Below the pieces are notes generated by a model. It did no database searches and was not told the origin of the DNA. It saw nothing but the letters and a program-made list of their open reading frames with translations. DNA of 64,000 bases, taken from Enterobacter mori (lineage in GTDB: Bacteria; Pseudomonadota; Gammaproteobacteria; Enterobacterales; Enterobacteriaceae). Position 1 is the first letter of the stretch; each line of letters starts with the position of its first letter. Where the stretch lies: NCBI RefSeq assembly GCF_025244905.1, contig NZ_CP104285.1, positions 620,001 to 684,000 of the forward strand, given 5' to 3'. Of this stretch, positions 10,222-19,864 are shown piece by piece. The position numbers and the translations under genes are program-made.

Positions 10222-11607
10222 GTGGCAAAAGCCCCAAAACGCGCATTTGTCTGTAATGAATGTGGTGCGGATTATCCGCGCTGGCAGGGGCAATGCAGCG
10301 CCTGTCATGCCTGGAACACCATCACCGAAGTGCGTGGTGTGGCGGCTTCGCCGAGCGTTGCCCGCAATGAACGCCTGAGCGGCTATGCCGGTAACGCGGG
10401 CGTGGCGAAGGTGCAAAAACTTTCTGACATCAGCCTCGAAGAGCTGCCGCGCTTCTCCACCGGGTTCAAAGAGTTTGACCGCGTGCTCGGCGGTGGCGTG
10501 GTGCCGGGAAGCGCCATTCTGATCGGCGGTAATCCGGGCGCGGGTAAATCGACTCTGCTGCTGCAAACGCTCTGCAAGCTCGCTGAACAGATGAAAACTC
10601 TGTACGTCACGGGGGAAGAATCACTTCAGCAGGTGGCGATGCGAGCGCACCGCCTGGGCCTGCCGACCGGCAACCTGAACATGCTCTCCGAAACCAGCAT
10701 CGAGCAGATCTGCATGATCGCCGAAGAAGAGCAGCCGAAGCTGATGGTGATCGACTCCATTCAGGTGATGCACATGGCGGACATCCAGTCCTCGCCGGGC
10801 AGCGTCGCGCAGGTGCGTGAAACCGCGGCCTACCTTACGCGCTTTGCCAAAACGCGCGGCGTGGCGATCGTGATGGTCGGCCACGTGACCAAAGACGGCT
10901 CGCTGGCCGGGCCGAAGGTGCTTGAGCACTGTATCGACTGCTCCGTGATGCTCGATGGCGACGCGGACTCCCGCTTCCGGACCCTGCGCAGCCATAAAAA
11001 CCGCTTTGGGGCGGTGAATGAACTGGGCGTATTTGCCATGACCGAGCAGGGGCTACGCGAAGTCAGCAACCCGTCGGCCATCTTCCTGAGCCGTGGCGAT
11101 GAGATCACCTCCGGCAGTTCGGTGATGGTGTTGTGGGAAGGGACGCGCCCGCTGCTCGTTGAAATTCAGGCGCTGGTGGACGTGTCGATGATGGGCAACC
11201 CGCGGCGCGTGGCGGTCGGTCTGGAACAGAACCGTCTGGCGATCCTGCTGGCGGTGCTGCACCGTCACGGTGGCCTGCAGATGGCGGATCAGGACGTTTT
11301 CGTCAACGTGGTCGGCGGCGTCAAAGTCACTGAGACCAGCGCAGACCTGGCGCTGCTGCTGGCAATGGTCTCCAGCCTGCGCGACAGACCGTTGCCTCAG
11401 GATCTGGTTGTCTTTGGTGAAGTGGGACTCGCCGGGGAGATTCGTCCGGTGCCAAGCGGGCAGGAGCGTATCTCCGAGGCGGCAAAACACGGTTTCCGTC
11501 GTGCGATCGTTCCCGCTGCCAACGTGCCGAAAAAAATCCCGGAAGGGATGCAGGTCTTTGGCGTGAAGAAACTCGCAGATGCGTTAAATGTCTTTGACGA
11601 CTTATAA
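10222..11607 (+). CDS. radA: DNA repair/branch-migration protein RadA
   Basis: A 461-residue RadA (Sms), a RecA-like ATPase that helps process recombination intermediates by branch migration. An N-terminal zinc finger (CNECG at about 11-15, CSAC at about 28-31) is followed by the Walker A motif GGNPGAGKST. The RadA-specific KNRFG motif lies in SHKNRFGAVNELG, and a C-terminal Lon-protease-like domain follows from about residue 290. The start is GTG, preceded by CGAGGT. One residue longer than my memory of the E. coli protein, with a small change at VRGVAASPSVA. Confidence 0.96.
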   Translation: MAKAPKRAFVCNECGADYPRWQGQCSACHAWNTITEVRGVAASPSVARNERLSGYAGNAGVAKVQKLSDISLEELPRFSTGFKEFDRVLGGGVVPGSAILIGGNPGAGKSTLLLQTLCKLAEQMKTLYVTGEESLQQVAMRAHRLGLPTGNLNMLSETSIEQICMIAEEEQPKLMVIDSIQVMHMADIQSSPGSVAQVRETAAYLTRFAKTRGVAIVMVGHVTKDGSLAGPKVLEHCIDCSVMLDGDADSRFRTLRSHKNRFGAVNELGVFAMTEQGLREVSNPSAIFLSRGDEITSGSSVMVLWEGTRPLLVEIQALVDVSMMGNPRRVAVGLEQNRLAILLAVLHRHGGLQMADQDVFVNVVGGVKVTETSADLALLLAMVSSLRDRPLPQDLVVFGEVGLAGEIRPVPSGQERISEAAKHGFRRAIVPAANVPKKIPEGMQVFGVKKLADALNVFDDL

Positions 11608-11642
11608 TTACGTATTCGATTTTGCAGGAGGCACCGTAATTT

Positions 11643-12875
11643 ATGTCATCATTTGACTACATCAAGACCGCAATCCGCCAGAAGGGCTGCACGCTGCAGC
11701 AGGTGGCGGACGCCAGCGGCATGACCAAAGGCTACCTGAGCCAGTTGCTGAACGCCAAAATCAAAAGCCCCAGCGCGCAGAAGCTCGAAGCGCTGCACCG
11801 CTTTCTGGGGCTGGAATTCCCGCGTATGCAGAAGAACATCGGGGTGGTGTTCGGCAAGTTTTACCCGCTGCATACCGGGCATATCTATCTGATCCAGCGT
11901 GCCTGTAGCCAGGTGGATGAGCTGCACATCATCATGGGCTATGACGAAACCCGCGACCGTCAGCTGTTTGAAGACAGCGCCATGTCGCAGCAGCCCACGG
12001 TGTCAGACCGTCTGCGCTGGCTGCTTCAGACCTTTAAGTATCAGAAGAACATTCGTATTCATGCCTTTAACGAAGAGGGCATGGAGCCGTATCCGCACGG
12101 CTGGGACGTGTGGAGCAACGGTGTAAAAACCTTTATGGAAGACAAGGGGATTGCGCCGAACTGGATCTACACCTCTGAAGAGTCCGATGCGCCTCAGTTC
12201 CGCGAGCATCTGGGCATCGAGACGGTGCTGATCGATCCGAAACGCACCTTTATGAACATCAGCGGGGCGCAGATCCGCGAAAACCCGTTCCGCTACTGGG
12301 ATTACATTCCGACCGAAGTGAAGCCGTTCTTTGTGCGTACGGTGGCGATTCTGGGCGGCGAGTCGAGCGGCAAATCAACGCTGGTGAACAAGCTGGCGAA
12401 CATCTTCAACACGACCAGCGCGTGGGAATACGGTCGCGATTATGTCTTCTCGCACCTTGGCGGCGACGAGATGGCTCTGCAGTATTCCGACTACGATAAA
12501 ATCGCGCTCGGACATGCCCAGTACATTGATTTTGCGGTGAAATACGCCAACAAAGTGGCGTTTATCGATACCGATTTTGTCACCACGCAGGCGTTCTGTA
12601 AAAAATACGAAGGGCGCGAGCACCCGTTCGTGCAGGCGCTGATTGACGAATACCGCTTTGACCTGGTGATCCTGCTGGAAAACAACACCCCGTGGGTAGC
12701 CGACGGCATGCGCAGTCTCGGCAGCTCCGTGGACAGGCGGGAGTTCCAGTCCATGCTGGTGGAGATGCTCAACGAAAATAACGTTGAGTTTGTGCATGTG
12801 GAAGAGTCGGACTACGACTCCCGTTTCCTGCGCTGCGTCGAACTGGTGAAGGAGATGATGGGGGAGCAGGGGTAA
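11643..12875 (+). CDS. nadR: NAD regulator/NMN adenylyltransferase/NmR kinase NadR
   Basis: A 410-residue three-domain protein. The N-terminal helix-turn-helix (about 1-55, with QQVADASGMTKGYLSQLL) represses NAD biosynthesis genes. The middle NMN adenylyltransferase domain has GKFYPLHTGH (nucleotidyl-transferase HxGH) and ISGAQIRENP. The C-terminal ribosylnicotinamide kinase domain has Walker A GGESSGKST near residue 240. The start has GGAGG upstream, in the 35-bp gap after radA, so the gene is probably read with serB-radA. It ends just before a large inverted repeat. Confidence 0.97.
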   Translation: MSSFDYIKTAIRQKGCTLQQVADASGMTKGYLSQLLNAKIKSPSAQKLEALHRFLGLEFPRMQKNIGVVFGKFYPLHTGHIYLIQRACSQVDELHIIMGYDETRDRQLFEDSAMSQQPTVSDRLRWLLQTFKYQKNIRIHAFNEEGMEPYPHGWDVWSNGVKTFMEDKGIAPNWIYTSEESDAPQFREHLGIETVLIDPKRTFMNISGAQIRENPFRYWDYIPTEVKPFFVRTVAILGGESSGKSTLVNKLANIFNTTSAWEYGRDYVFSHLGGDEMALQYSDYDKIALGHAQYIDFAVKYANKVAFIDTDFVTTQAFCKKYEGREHPFVQALIDEYRFDLVILLENNTPWVADGMRSLGSSVDRREFQSMLVEMLNENNVEFVHVEESDYDSRFLRCVELVKEMMGEQG

Positions 12876-12883
12876 AAGACTTC

Positions 12884-12975
12884 CCCCTCACCCTGCCCTC
12901 TCCCCATAGGGGAGAGGGTAAAGACAGCGCCGTGCGATCCCCTCGCCCCTATGGGGAGAGGGCTAGGGTGAGGGG
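12884..12975. repeat. Large nested GC-rich inverted repeat between nadR and the MDR gene
   Basis: The left arm (12884-12912) and right arm (12946-12975) are complementary over about 29-30 bases with one base inserted. Each arm contains its own short palindrome; in the left one CTCTCCCC and GGGGAGAG flank ATA. It is two opposed copies of the window's CCCTCTCCC repeat. Lying between convergent genes, it probably terminates both. Confidence 0.8.
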
Positions 12976-12986
12976 AATCAGACCAC

Positions 12987-13988
12987 TCAGAACTCAACTA
13001 CCACTTTCCCCCGCATATGCCCCTCCAGCACTTTACGGTGCGCCTCGGTAATGCTCTCCACGCTCAGCCCGTGCAGCGTTTCACTCAGCGAACTTTCCAC
13101 CACGCCGTTATCCACTAGCTTCGCCACCTCATCTAAGATCTCCCCCTGACGCGCCATATCCGCGGTCTGGTACATGCTGCGGGTATACATAAATTCCCAG
13201 TGCAGCGCGGCGGATTTGGATTTCAGCTTGTCCTGGTTCAGCGGACGTTCATTCTCGACGATAGAGCAGATATGCCCCTGTGGCGCAATCAGTTCGCTGA
13301 CTGCTTCCCAGTGCCCGTCGGTGTCGTTGAGGATGAAAATGTAATCCACAAAGGTCAGCCCCTGTTTCGCCAGTTCACCTTTCAGGTCGCGGTAATTTAC
13401 GACAACGTCAGCCCCGCGATCGCGACACCACTGGGCGGAATCTTCTCGCGAAGCAGTTGCGATGATTTTCACCTTGCTGTTGTGTTTCGCAAAGGGGATC
13501 GCCAGCGATCCCACGCCGCCCGCGCCGCCAATGATCAGCAGCGTTTTGTCCGCGCCGGCATCCCGAATGTTCAGCCGCTCGAATAATCCTTCCCAGGCAG
13601 TAAGGGCGGTCAGTGGCAACGCAGCAGCCGCGGCCCAGCCGAGGCTGGCAGGTTTGTGCCCGACAATGCGCGCATCGATCAGCTGATGTGTGGTGTTGCT
13701 GCCCGAACGGGTGATGTCGCCCGCGTACCACACCTCGTCACCCGGTTTAAATCCGGTGACGCCAGCCCCCACGGCTTTGACGATCCCGCTGGCATCCCAC
13801 CCGAGAATGCGCGGCTCGTTCAGTCCGTTCTTAGCAATGCCCGCGTGGACTTTGGTATCGACCGGGTTAATGGAGACGGCCTTCACCTCCACCAGGAGAT
13901 CGTGCTCGCCGGGCTGCGGCATCGGTGGGGTGATTTCAACGAAGTTGGAGGGATTTTCTGGGTTAACGGCAATGGCTTTAACTGACAT
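12987..13988 (-). CDS. MDR-superfamily zinc-type alcohol dehydrogenase/quinone oxidoreductase
   Basis: A 333-residue medium-chain dehydrogenase/reductase. An N-terminal GroES-like domain (VSINPVDTKVHAG, then LGWDASGIV) is followed by a Rossmann NAD(P)H-binding domain with GGAGGVG at about 154-160. The catalytic-zinc cysteine/histidine set of classical alcohol dehydrogenases is not evident, so it is more like a quinone/enone reductase than a zinc enzyme despite the usual family title. Substrate unknown. Divergent from a LysR gene across 108 bp holding a palindrome, so it is probably the target of that regulator. It is absent from the matching place in E. coli K-12. Confidence 0.8.
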   Translation of the reverse strand: MSVKAIAVNPENPSNFVEITPPMPQPGEHDLLVEVKAVSINPVDTKVHAGIAKNGLNEPRILGWDASGIVKAVGAGVTGFKPGDEVWYAGDITRSGSNTTHQLIDARIVGHKPASLGWAAAAALPLTALTAWEGLFERLNIRDAGADKTLLIIGGAGGVGSLAIPFAKHNSKVKIIATASREDSAQWCRDRGADVVVNYRDLKGELAKQGLTFVDYIFILNDTDGHWEAVSELIAPQGHICSIVENERPLNQDKLKSKSAALHWEFMYTRSMYQTADMARQGEILDEVAKLVDNGVVESSLSETLHGLSVESITEAHRKVLEGHMRGKVVVEF

Positions 13989-14030
13989 AGTGTGCTCCTC
14001 AATGGCGTTCGTTTTGTTGAGGCTAGTCTA

Positions 14031-14066
14031 TTAAGTGGCCATCTGCGTGATAAGATGGACAATTAA
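14031..14066. promoter_or_regulatory. Candidate LysR operator in the divergent MDR/LysR spacer
   Basis: The left arm TTAAGTGGCCATCTG and the reverse complement of the right arm (AAGATGGACAATTAA) agree at 12 of 15 positions, separated by 6 bp. The core CCATCT/AGATGG is exact. Position between divergent genes and dyad form fit a LysR-type binding site. Confidence 0.55.
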
Positions 14067-14096
14067 GAACTCAGCGTTCGTACAGGGTGAACAATC

Positions 14097-14996
14097 ATGT
14101 TTAAACAGCTGCAGGATATGGCGCTGTTCGCGCTGGTGGCAGAGATGGGCAGCTTTACCGCGGCAGCGCAGAAGGCGGAACTGCCGAAATCCAGCGTGAG
14201 CCAGCGGATTAGTCAGCTGGAGCAGCAGGTGGGGATCCGCCTGCTTAACCGCACCACGCGCAGGATCAGCCTCACGTTTGCGGGCGAGCACTATCTGGTG
14301 CACTGTCGCGAAATGCTGGCGGCCAGCGAGCGGGCAGAGTATGCCATTCAGCGGCTGCGCGAAAACCCGAGCGGGCGGCTGCGGATCACCTGTCCGGCGG
14401 GGATTGGGGCGACGCTGCTGGCGCACATGAATGCCGAGTTCCAGCTTCGCTATCCTGACGTTTCGCTGGATGTGTCGATCTCTGATGACGTGGTGGATCT
14501 TGTCGAGTCCGGCTTTGACGTGGCGCTGCGTACCGGCAAGCCGCAGGACTCCTCCCTGATTGGCCGAATGATCGGGCACTGCCCGCGTTATATGCTGGCT
14601 TCGCCGGACTATCTGGCGCGTCGGGAGCCGTTGATTCATCCCCGTCAGCTGGTGGATCACCGCTGCATTACGCACCGGGCGTGGTCAGAGTGGCTGCTGC
14701 GAAGTGAGAGCGAGGATCACCGCTACCTGCCGGATAACGCACATATGACCGATAATCTGGTATACGCCCGCGAATGTGCGATTGCCGGTGCGGGGATCAC
14801 GCTGTTACCCGCATTTCTGCTGGAAGATAAGATCGAAAAGGGTGCGCTGGTTCAGGTACTGCCGGAGTGGAATGTTGAAGGTAACGATCTGTGGCTGGCG
14901 TATCCAAGCCGCAAGCTGAATTCACCCGCGCTGATGAGCTATATCGAGTTTGCGATGCAGTTTGACGAGGTGAAACGGTACTACGTAGGCAAATAA
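14097..14996 (+). CDS. LysR-family transcriptional regulator
   Basis: A 299-residue LysR-type regulator. The N-terminal winged helix-turn-helix spans about residues 1-60 (MGSFTAAAQKAELPKSSVS, then RISQLEQQVGIRLLNRTTR). The C-terminal effector domain begins near residue 90 (GRLRITCPAGIGATLLAHM) and belongs to the substrate-binding fold. Divergent to the MDR oxidoreductase, with a dyad between them, the usual arrangement of a LysR activator and its target. Inducer unknown. A REP pair follows the stop codon. Confidence 0.85.
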   Translation: MFKQLQDMALFALVAEMGSFTAAAQKAELPKSSVSQRISQLEQQVGIRLLNRTTRRISLTFAGEHYLVHCREMLAASERAEYAIQRLRENPSGRLRITCPAGIGATLLAHMNAEFQLRYPDVSLDVSISDDVVDLVESGFDVALRTGKPQDSSLIGRMIGHCPRYMLASPDYLARREPLIHPRQLVDHRCITHRAWSEWLLRSESEDHRYLPDNAHMTDNLVYARECAIAGAGITLLPAFLLEDKIEKGALVQVLPEWNVEGNDLWLAYPSRKLNSPALMSYIEFAMQFDEVKRYYVGK

Positions 14997-15000
14997 AAAA

Positions 15001-15078
15001 GCCGGGTGGCGCTCACGCTTACCCGGCCTACAAACTGCGCAGTACCGTAGGCCGGGTAAGGCGAAGCCGCCACCCGGC
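15001..15078. repeat. BIME: inverted pair of REP elements
   Basis: REP copies at 15001-15031 (GCCGGGTGGCGCTCACGC...) and 15047-15078 (GTAGGCCGGGTAAGGCGAAG...) in opposite orientation, between the convergent LysR gene and ettA. The pair can fold into a long hairpin and probably acts at both mRNA 3' ends. Confidence 0.87.
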
Positions 15079-15088
15079 ACTCAGGTAC

Positions 15089-16756
15089 TTATTTCGCAAT
15101 ACGCTTGTACTTAATACGCTTCGGCTCCAGCGCGTCGGCGCCCAGCGTGCGTTTCTTGTACTCTTCGTATTCGGTGAAGTTACCTTCGAAGAACTCGACT
15201 TTACCTTCGTCCTGGTAGTCCAGGATGTGGGTCGCGATACGGTCCAGGAACCAGCGGTCGTGCGAGATAACCATCGCGCAGCCCGGGAACTCCAGCAGGG
15301 CGTTTTCCAGCGCGCGCAGGGTTTCGATATCCAGGTCGTTGGTTGGTTCATCGAGCAGCAGTACGTTACCGCCAACCTGCAGCAGCTTCGCGAGGTGCAG
15401 ACGACCGCGCTCACCGCCGGACAGTTCGCCCACGCGTTTACCCTGGTCGGTGCCTTTGAAGTTGAAGCGGCCAACATAGGCGCGGCTTGGCATCTCGGTG
15501 TTGCCGATACGCATGATATCCAGACCGCCGGAGACTTCTTCCCACACGGTTTTGCTGTTGTCCATTGCGTCACGGAACTGGTCAACGGAGGCCAGCTTCA
15601 CGGTTTCACCCAGGGTGATAGAGCCGCTGTCAGGCTGTTCCTGACCGGACATCATGCGGAACAGGGTGGATTTACCCGCGCCGTTCGGACCGATGATCCC
15701 GACGATAGCGCCTTTCGGTACGGAGAAACTCAGGTCGTCAATCAGCAGGCGGTCGCCGTAAGACTTACGCAGGTTGCTGACTTCAACCACTTTATCCCCC
15801 AGACGTGCTCCAGGTGGAATAAACAGTTCGTTGGTTTCGTTACGTTTCTGGTATTCGGTGTTGTTCAGCTCTTCGAAGCGTGCCAGACGGGCTTTGCCCT
15901 TAGACTGACGGCCCTTCGCGCCCTGACGCACCCATTCCAGCTCTTTCTCGATAGACTTGCGACGCGCCGCTTCCTGAGAAGCTTCCTGCGCCAGACGCTG
16001 ATCTTTCTGCTCCAGCCAGGAGGAGTAGTTGCCTTCCCATGGAATGCCTTCGCCGCGGTCCAGCTCCAGGATCCAGCCAGCGACGTTGTCGAGGAAGTAA
16101 CGGTCGTGGGTAATCGCCACAACAGTGCCTTCGAAGTCGTGCAGGAAGCGCTCCAGCCACGCCACGGATTCCGCATCCAGGTGGTTGGTCGGTTCGTCGA
16201 GCAGCAGCATGTCTGGTTTTTCCAGCAGCAGGCGGCACAGCGCGACGCGGCGACGTTCACCCCCGGAGAGCTTTTCAACTTTAGCATCCCAGTCCGGCAG
16301 ACGCAGGGCATCAGCCGCGCGCTCCAGCTGCACGTTCAGGTTGTGACCGTCGTGCGCCTGGATAATCTCTTCATACTTGCCCTGCTGAGCGGCCAGCTTG
16401 TCGAAGTCCGCATCCGGCTCGGCGTATTTGGCATACACTTCATCCAGACCTTTCAGCGCGTTAACCACTTCGGACACCGCTTCTTCAACGGATTCGCGAA
16501 CGGTGTGTTCCGGGTTCAGCTGAGGTTCCTGCGGCAGGTAACCAATCTTGATGCCAGGCTGCGGACGGGCTTCACCTTCGATGTCTGTATCGATGCCCGC
16601 CATGATGCGCAGCAGGGTGGACTTACCGGCACCGTTGAGACCCAGAACACCGATTTTTGCGCCCGGGAAGAAGCTCAGCGAGATATTTTTAAGAATATGA
16701 CGTTTCGGCGGGACAACTTTGCCGACACGATGCATGGTATAAACGAATTGAGCCAC
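15089..16756 (-). CDS. ettA: Energy-dependent translational throttle protein EttA (ABC-F)
   Basis: A 555-residue ABC-F ATPase that binds the ribosomal E site and gates entry into elongation according to ATP/ADP ratio. It has two ABC domains: Walker A GLNGAGKST (residues 39-47) and GPNGAGKST (about 356-364), with signatures LSGGERRRVALCR and LSGGERGRLHLAK. Between them is the charged linker (about 240-310) that contacts P-site tRNA. No transmembrane segments. The length equals E. coli EttA. Divergent to slt across 226 bp. Confidence 0.96.
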   Translation of the reverse strand: MAQFVYTMHRVGKVVPPKRHILKNISLSFFPGAKIGVLGLNGAGKSTLLRIMAGIDTDIEGEARPQPGIKIGYLPQEPQLNPEHTVRESVEEAVSEVVNALKGLDEVYAKYAEPDADFDKLAAQQGKYEEIIQAHDGHNLNVQLERAADALRLPDWDAKVEKLSGGERRRVALCRLLLEKPDMLLLDEPTNHLDAESVAWLERFLHDFEGTVVAITHDRYFLDNVAGWILELDRGEGIPWEGNYSSWLEQKDQRLAQEASQEAARRKSIEKELEWVRQGAKGRQSKGKARLARFEELNNTEYQKRNETNELFIPPGARLGDKVVEVSNLRKSYGDRLLIDDLSFSVPKGAIVGIIGPNGAGKSTLFRMMSGQEQPDSGSITLGETVKLASVDQFRDAMDNSKTVWEEVSGGLDIMRIGNTEMPSRAYVGRFNFKGTDQGKRVGELSGGERGRLHLAKLLQVGGNVLLLDEPTNDLDIETLRALENALLEFPGCAMVISHDRWFLDRIATHILDYQDEGKVEFFEGNFTEYEEYKKRTLGADALEPKRIKYKRIAK

Positions 16757-16982
16757 GTTGGACTTCGCCTCTTTTATCGTAATGAGAAGGAATTTCAGCC
16801 TCGAAGTGTAGCCTTTTTCATGCCCTAATCCCAGTCAGGAACGTCGGGAGTGTTAAAACGCGCAGGAAAGGTAAAAAAGTGTCCATAACGTGGCGCGTTG
16901 CAGGATGCCTGGTTAGCATAAGTGAATGCAACATTGACGTGGCAAGACGCTGCAACTAACGAAAAACAATGAGGAAGAGCGT

Positions 16983-18920
16983 GTGGAAAAAGCCAAACGG
17001 GTGGTCTGGCGTCTGCTGGCTGCCAGCGTATGCGTAATGGCGGTAAGCCAGGCGGTGCATGCCGATTCACTGGATGAACAACGTAACCGCTACGCCCAGA
17101 TTAAACAGGCGTGGGACAACAAGCAGATGGATACCGTGCAGGCGCTGATGCCGACGCTAAAGGATTATCCGCTGTATCCGTATCTGGAGTACCGCCAGAT
17201 AACCGACGATCTCATGAACCAGCCTACCGTCACCGTGAATAACTTCATTCAGGCGAACCCGACCCTGCCGCCTGCCCGAAATCTCCAGTCTCGTTTTGTG
17301 AATGAGCTGGCGCGTCGTGAAGACTGGCGCGGACTGCTGGCGTTTAGCCCGGAAAAACCGGGCACGACGGAAGCGCAGTGTAATTACTACTACGCCAAAT
17401 GGGCCACAGGACAGCAGGAAGAGGCCTGGGTCGGTGCCAAAGATCTCTGGCTAACGGGCAAAAGCCAGCCCAACGCCTGTGATTCGCTGTTCGGCGCATG
17501 GCGTGCTTCAGGCAAGCAGGATCCGCTGTCCTACCTTGAGCGCATCCGTCTGGCGATGAAAGCCGGTAACACGCGTCTGGTCACTGCGCTGGCGGGGCAA
17601 ATGCCGTCTGACTATCAAACCATTTCGTCTGCCGTCATTGGGCTGGCAAACAATCCGAACAGCGTGCTGACCTTTGCCCGCGGTACGGGTGCGACCGATT
17701 TCACGCGACAAATGGCGGCGGTCGCCTTTACCAGCGTGGCGCGTGACGATGTGGAAAATGCGCGACTGATGATCCCGCAGCTGGTGCAGGCGCAGCAGCT
17801 TAATGAAGAACAAACGCAGGAATTGCGCGACATCGTGGCGTGGCGACTGATGGGCACCGATGTGACCGACGAACAGGCGCGCTGGCGTGACGACGCGATC
17901 ATGCGTTCAAACTCCACCTCGCTTGTCGAGCGCCGCGTGCGCATGGCGCTGGGCACGGGCGATCGTCGTGGACTGAATACCTGGCTTGCGCGTCTGCCGA
18001 TGGATGCCAAAGAAAAAGATGAATGGCGCTACTGGCAGGCCGACCTGCTGCTGGAGCGTGGTCGTGACGATGAGGCCAAAGCGATCCTCCACGCGCTGAT
18101 GCAACAGCGCGGATTCTACCCGATGGCGGCGGCGCAGCGGTTGGGTGAGGAGTACACGCTCAAGATCGACAAAGCGCCCGCGAACGCAAACCCCGCTTTG
18201 ACGCAGGGGCCAGAAATGGCGCGCGTTCGCGAGCTGATGTACTGGAATATGGACAACACCGCACGCAGCGAGTGGGCTAATTTGGTCACCAGCCGCACCA
18301 CCGACGAGAAAGCCCAGCTTGCCCGCTACGCGTTTGATAATCGCTGGTGGGATCTGAGCGTGCAGGCGACGATCGCCGGTAAACTGTGGGATCATCTCAA
18401 AGAGCGTTTCCCGCTGGCGTACAAGGATCTGTTCGATCGCTACACCAGCGGCAAAGATATCCCGCAGAGCTATGCGATGGCGATTGCCCGTCAGGAGAGT
18501 GCCTGGAACCCGAAAGTGCGATCCCCGGTGGGGGCCAGCGGCCTGATGCAGATCATGCCGGGCACGGCGACGCACACGGTGAAGATGTTTAATATCCCTG
18601 GGTACAGCAGCCCGTCGCAGCTTCTCGATCCGGATACCAATATCAACATCGGTACCAGCTATTTGCAGTACGTCTACCAACAGTTCGGCAATAACCGCAT
18701 CTTCTCGTCGGCGGCGTATAACGCGGGACCGGGTCGCGTGCGTACCTGGCTCGGCAACAGCGCCGGACGCATCGATGCCGTGGCGTTTGTCGAGAGCATC
18801 CCGTTCTCGGAAACGCGCGGATACGTGAAGAACGTGCTGGCCTATGACGCCTACTATCGCTACTTCATGGGGCAGAAGGACACCCTGATGAGCGATGCCG
18901 AGTGGCAGAGACGTTACTGA
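16983..18920 (+). CDS. slt: Soluble lytic murein transglycosylase Slt70
   Basis: A 645-residue periplasmic exo-lytic transglycosylase that cleaves peptidoglycan to 1,6-anhydromuropeptides. It has a signal peptide (about residues 1-27, cleavage after VHA), a long alpha-superhelical U/L domain, and a C-terminal lysozyme-like domain. The catalytic glutamate is E505 in [12 protein letters not shown], followed by [13 protein letters not shown], the Slt signature. The start is GTG with GAGGA 7 bases upstream (16971-16975). The region 16757-16982 before it shows no other gene. Confidence 0.96.
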   Translation: MEKAKRVVWRLLAASVCVMAVSQAVHADSLDEQRNRYAQIKQAWDNKQMDTVQALMPTLKDYPLYPYLEYRQITDDLMNQPTVTVNNFIQANPTLPPARNLQSRFVNELARREDWRGLLAFSPEKPGTTEAQCNYYYAKWATGQQEEAWVGAKDLWLTGKSQPNACDSLFGAWRASGKQDPLSYLERIRLAMKAGNTRLVTALAGQMPSDYQTISSAVIGLANNPNSVLTFARGTGATDFTRQMAAVAFTSVARDDVENARLMIPQLVQAQQLNEEQTQELRDIVAWRLMGTDVTDEQARWRDDAIMRSNSTSLVERRVRMALGTGDRRGLNTWLARLPMDAKEKDEWRYWQADLLLERGRDDEAKAILHALMQQRGFYPMAAAQRLGEEYTLKIDKAPANANPALTQGPEMARVRELMYWNMDNTARSEWANLVTSRTTDEKAQLARYAFDNRWWDLSVQATIAGKLWDHLKERFPLAYKDLFDRYTSGKDIPQSYAMAIARQESAWNPKVRSPVGASGLMQIMPGTATHTVKMFNIPGYSSPSQLLDPDTNINIGTSYLQYVYQQFGNNRIFSSAAYNAGPGRVRTWLGNSAGRIDAVAFVESIPFSETRGYVKNVLAYDAYYRYFMGQKDTLMSDAEWQRRY

Positions 18921-18942
18921 TCGGCGTGGGTTGTGTTATGCT

Positions 18943-18960
18943 GTACTCGCTAATGAGTAC
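18943..18960 (+). promoter_or_regulatory. TrpR operator at trpR (autoregulation)
   Basis: GTACTC and GAGTAC flank GCTAAT, giving an 18-bp dyad of the trp-operator type just downstream of a TATGCT -10-like box. It lies 15 bp before the trpR start, where E. coli TrpR represses its own gene. Confidence 0.82.
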
Positions 18961-18975
18961 AAGAGGCAGCATAAC

Positions 18976-19302
18976 ATGACCCAGCATTCCCCGTATTCCT
19001 CGGCAATGGCCGAACAACGTCATCAGGAGTGGCTTCGTTTTGTGGAGCTGCTTCGCCAGTCTTACGAGCAGGATTTGCACTTACCCCTCATGCAGCTGAT
19101 GCTCACGCCGGACGAGCGTGAGGCGCTGGGCACGCGCGTGCGCATCATTGAAGAGTTACTGCGCGGCGAGATGAGCCAGCGCGAGCTGAAAAATGAGCTC
19201 GGCGCGGGCATCGCAACGATCACCCGCGGATCGAACAGTCTGAAATCGGCCCCGGTTGAGCTGCGCCAGTGGCTGGAAGCGGTGTTGTTGAAAAACGCCT
19301 AA
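18976..19302 (+). CDS. trpR: Trp operon repressor TrpR
   Basis: A 108-residue all-helical dimeric repressor that binds DNA when loaded with tryptophan; targets include trpEDCBA, aroH and its own gene. The helix-turn-helix lies in [20 protein letters not shown] (about residues 67-86). [20 protein letters not shown] forms the core. The ATG at 18976 follows AGAGG and gives the E. coli length; an earlier in-frame start would run through the operator. Its last 4 bases overlap the end of convergent yjjX. Confidence 0.97.
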   Translation: MTQHSPYSSAMAEQRHQEWLRFVELLRQSYEQDLHLPLMQLMLTPDEREALGTRVRIIEELLRGEMSQRELKNELGAGIATITRGSNSLKSAPVELRQWLEAVLLKNA

Positions 19303-19814
19303 CGATAGATCGCGTTATGGAACGGGCTTAACGCCAGGATCACCGCCTGGTGATACACGCCTGAACGCGTCAGCGCGCCGGCGGTAAAGACGCCAATCGC
19401 CCCTTCTTTACGGCCAATCTCATCAATGCCGGTGTACTGCGACATCACCGGCCCGAGCGCTTCACCCGCACGCACTTTTTCCAGAATGATAGCCGGGAGC
19501 GGCAGGGTGGCCGAACGCGCCTCGCCGCGCTGTTCACGGCTTTCAATCACCACCCAGCTAAAGGTGGCGCCTTCGTCGATACCGGCTTCAATCGCTACCC
19601 AAAAGTCAGCATTCGGTGCGGCAGCCTTAGCGTTCGCCACGCGATTTCGTGCGCCAGCGCGCGTTTCCTCGCTGCCAAACGGCTGTTCAGGCACGCCACT
19701 CTCGACGCCGATGGCCTCAATATGGCAGGATCCTGCGCCGAAGATCTCGTCAAATGCCCTTAGAATTGCCTGAATTTTGGCAGGATTAGTGGTAGCAGAG
19801 ACAACATGGTGCAT
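19299..19814 (-). CDS. yjjX: Inosine/xanthosine triphosphatase YjjX
   Basis: A 171-residue house-cleaning NTPase that hydrolyses non-canonical ITP/XTP. Family motifs are [11 protein letters not shown] at the N-terminus, [20 protein letters not shown], and [28 protein letters not shown] and the C-terminal [12 protein letters not shown] close the fold. The C-terminus is a few residues shorter than I recall for E. coli (ends HNAIYR). Convergent with trpR (4-base overlap) and divergent from gpmB. Confidence 0.93.
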   Translation of the reverse strand: MHHVVSATTNPAKIQAILRAFDEIFGAGSCHIEAIGVESGVPEQPFGSEETRAGARNRVANAKAAAPNADFWVAIEAGIDEGATFSWVVIESREQRGEARSATLPLPAIILEKVRAGEALGPVMSQYTGIDEIGRKEGAIGVFTAGALTRSGVYHQAVILALSPFHNAIYR

Positions 19815-19864
19815 AATTAAGCTCGATTCAAAAAAAACTCATCGCAGTATAACGGAAAAAAAGC

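Noticed and set aside
15227..16828. 533-codon open frame antisense to ettA
   Set aside because: Mirror image of a conserved gene; no ribosome site and no family features.
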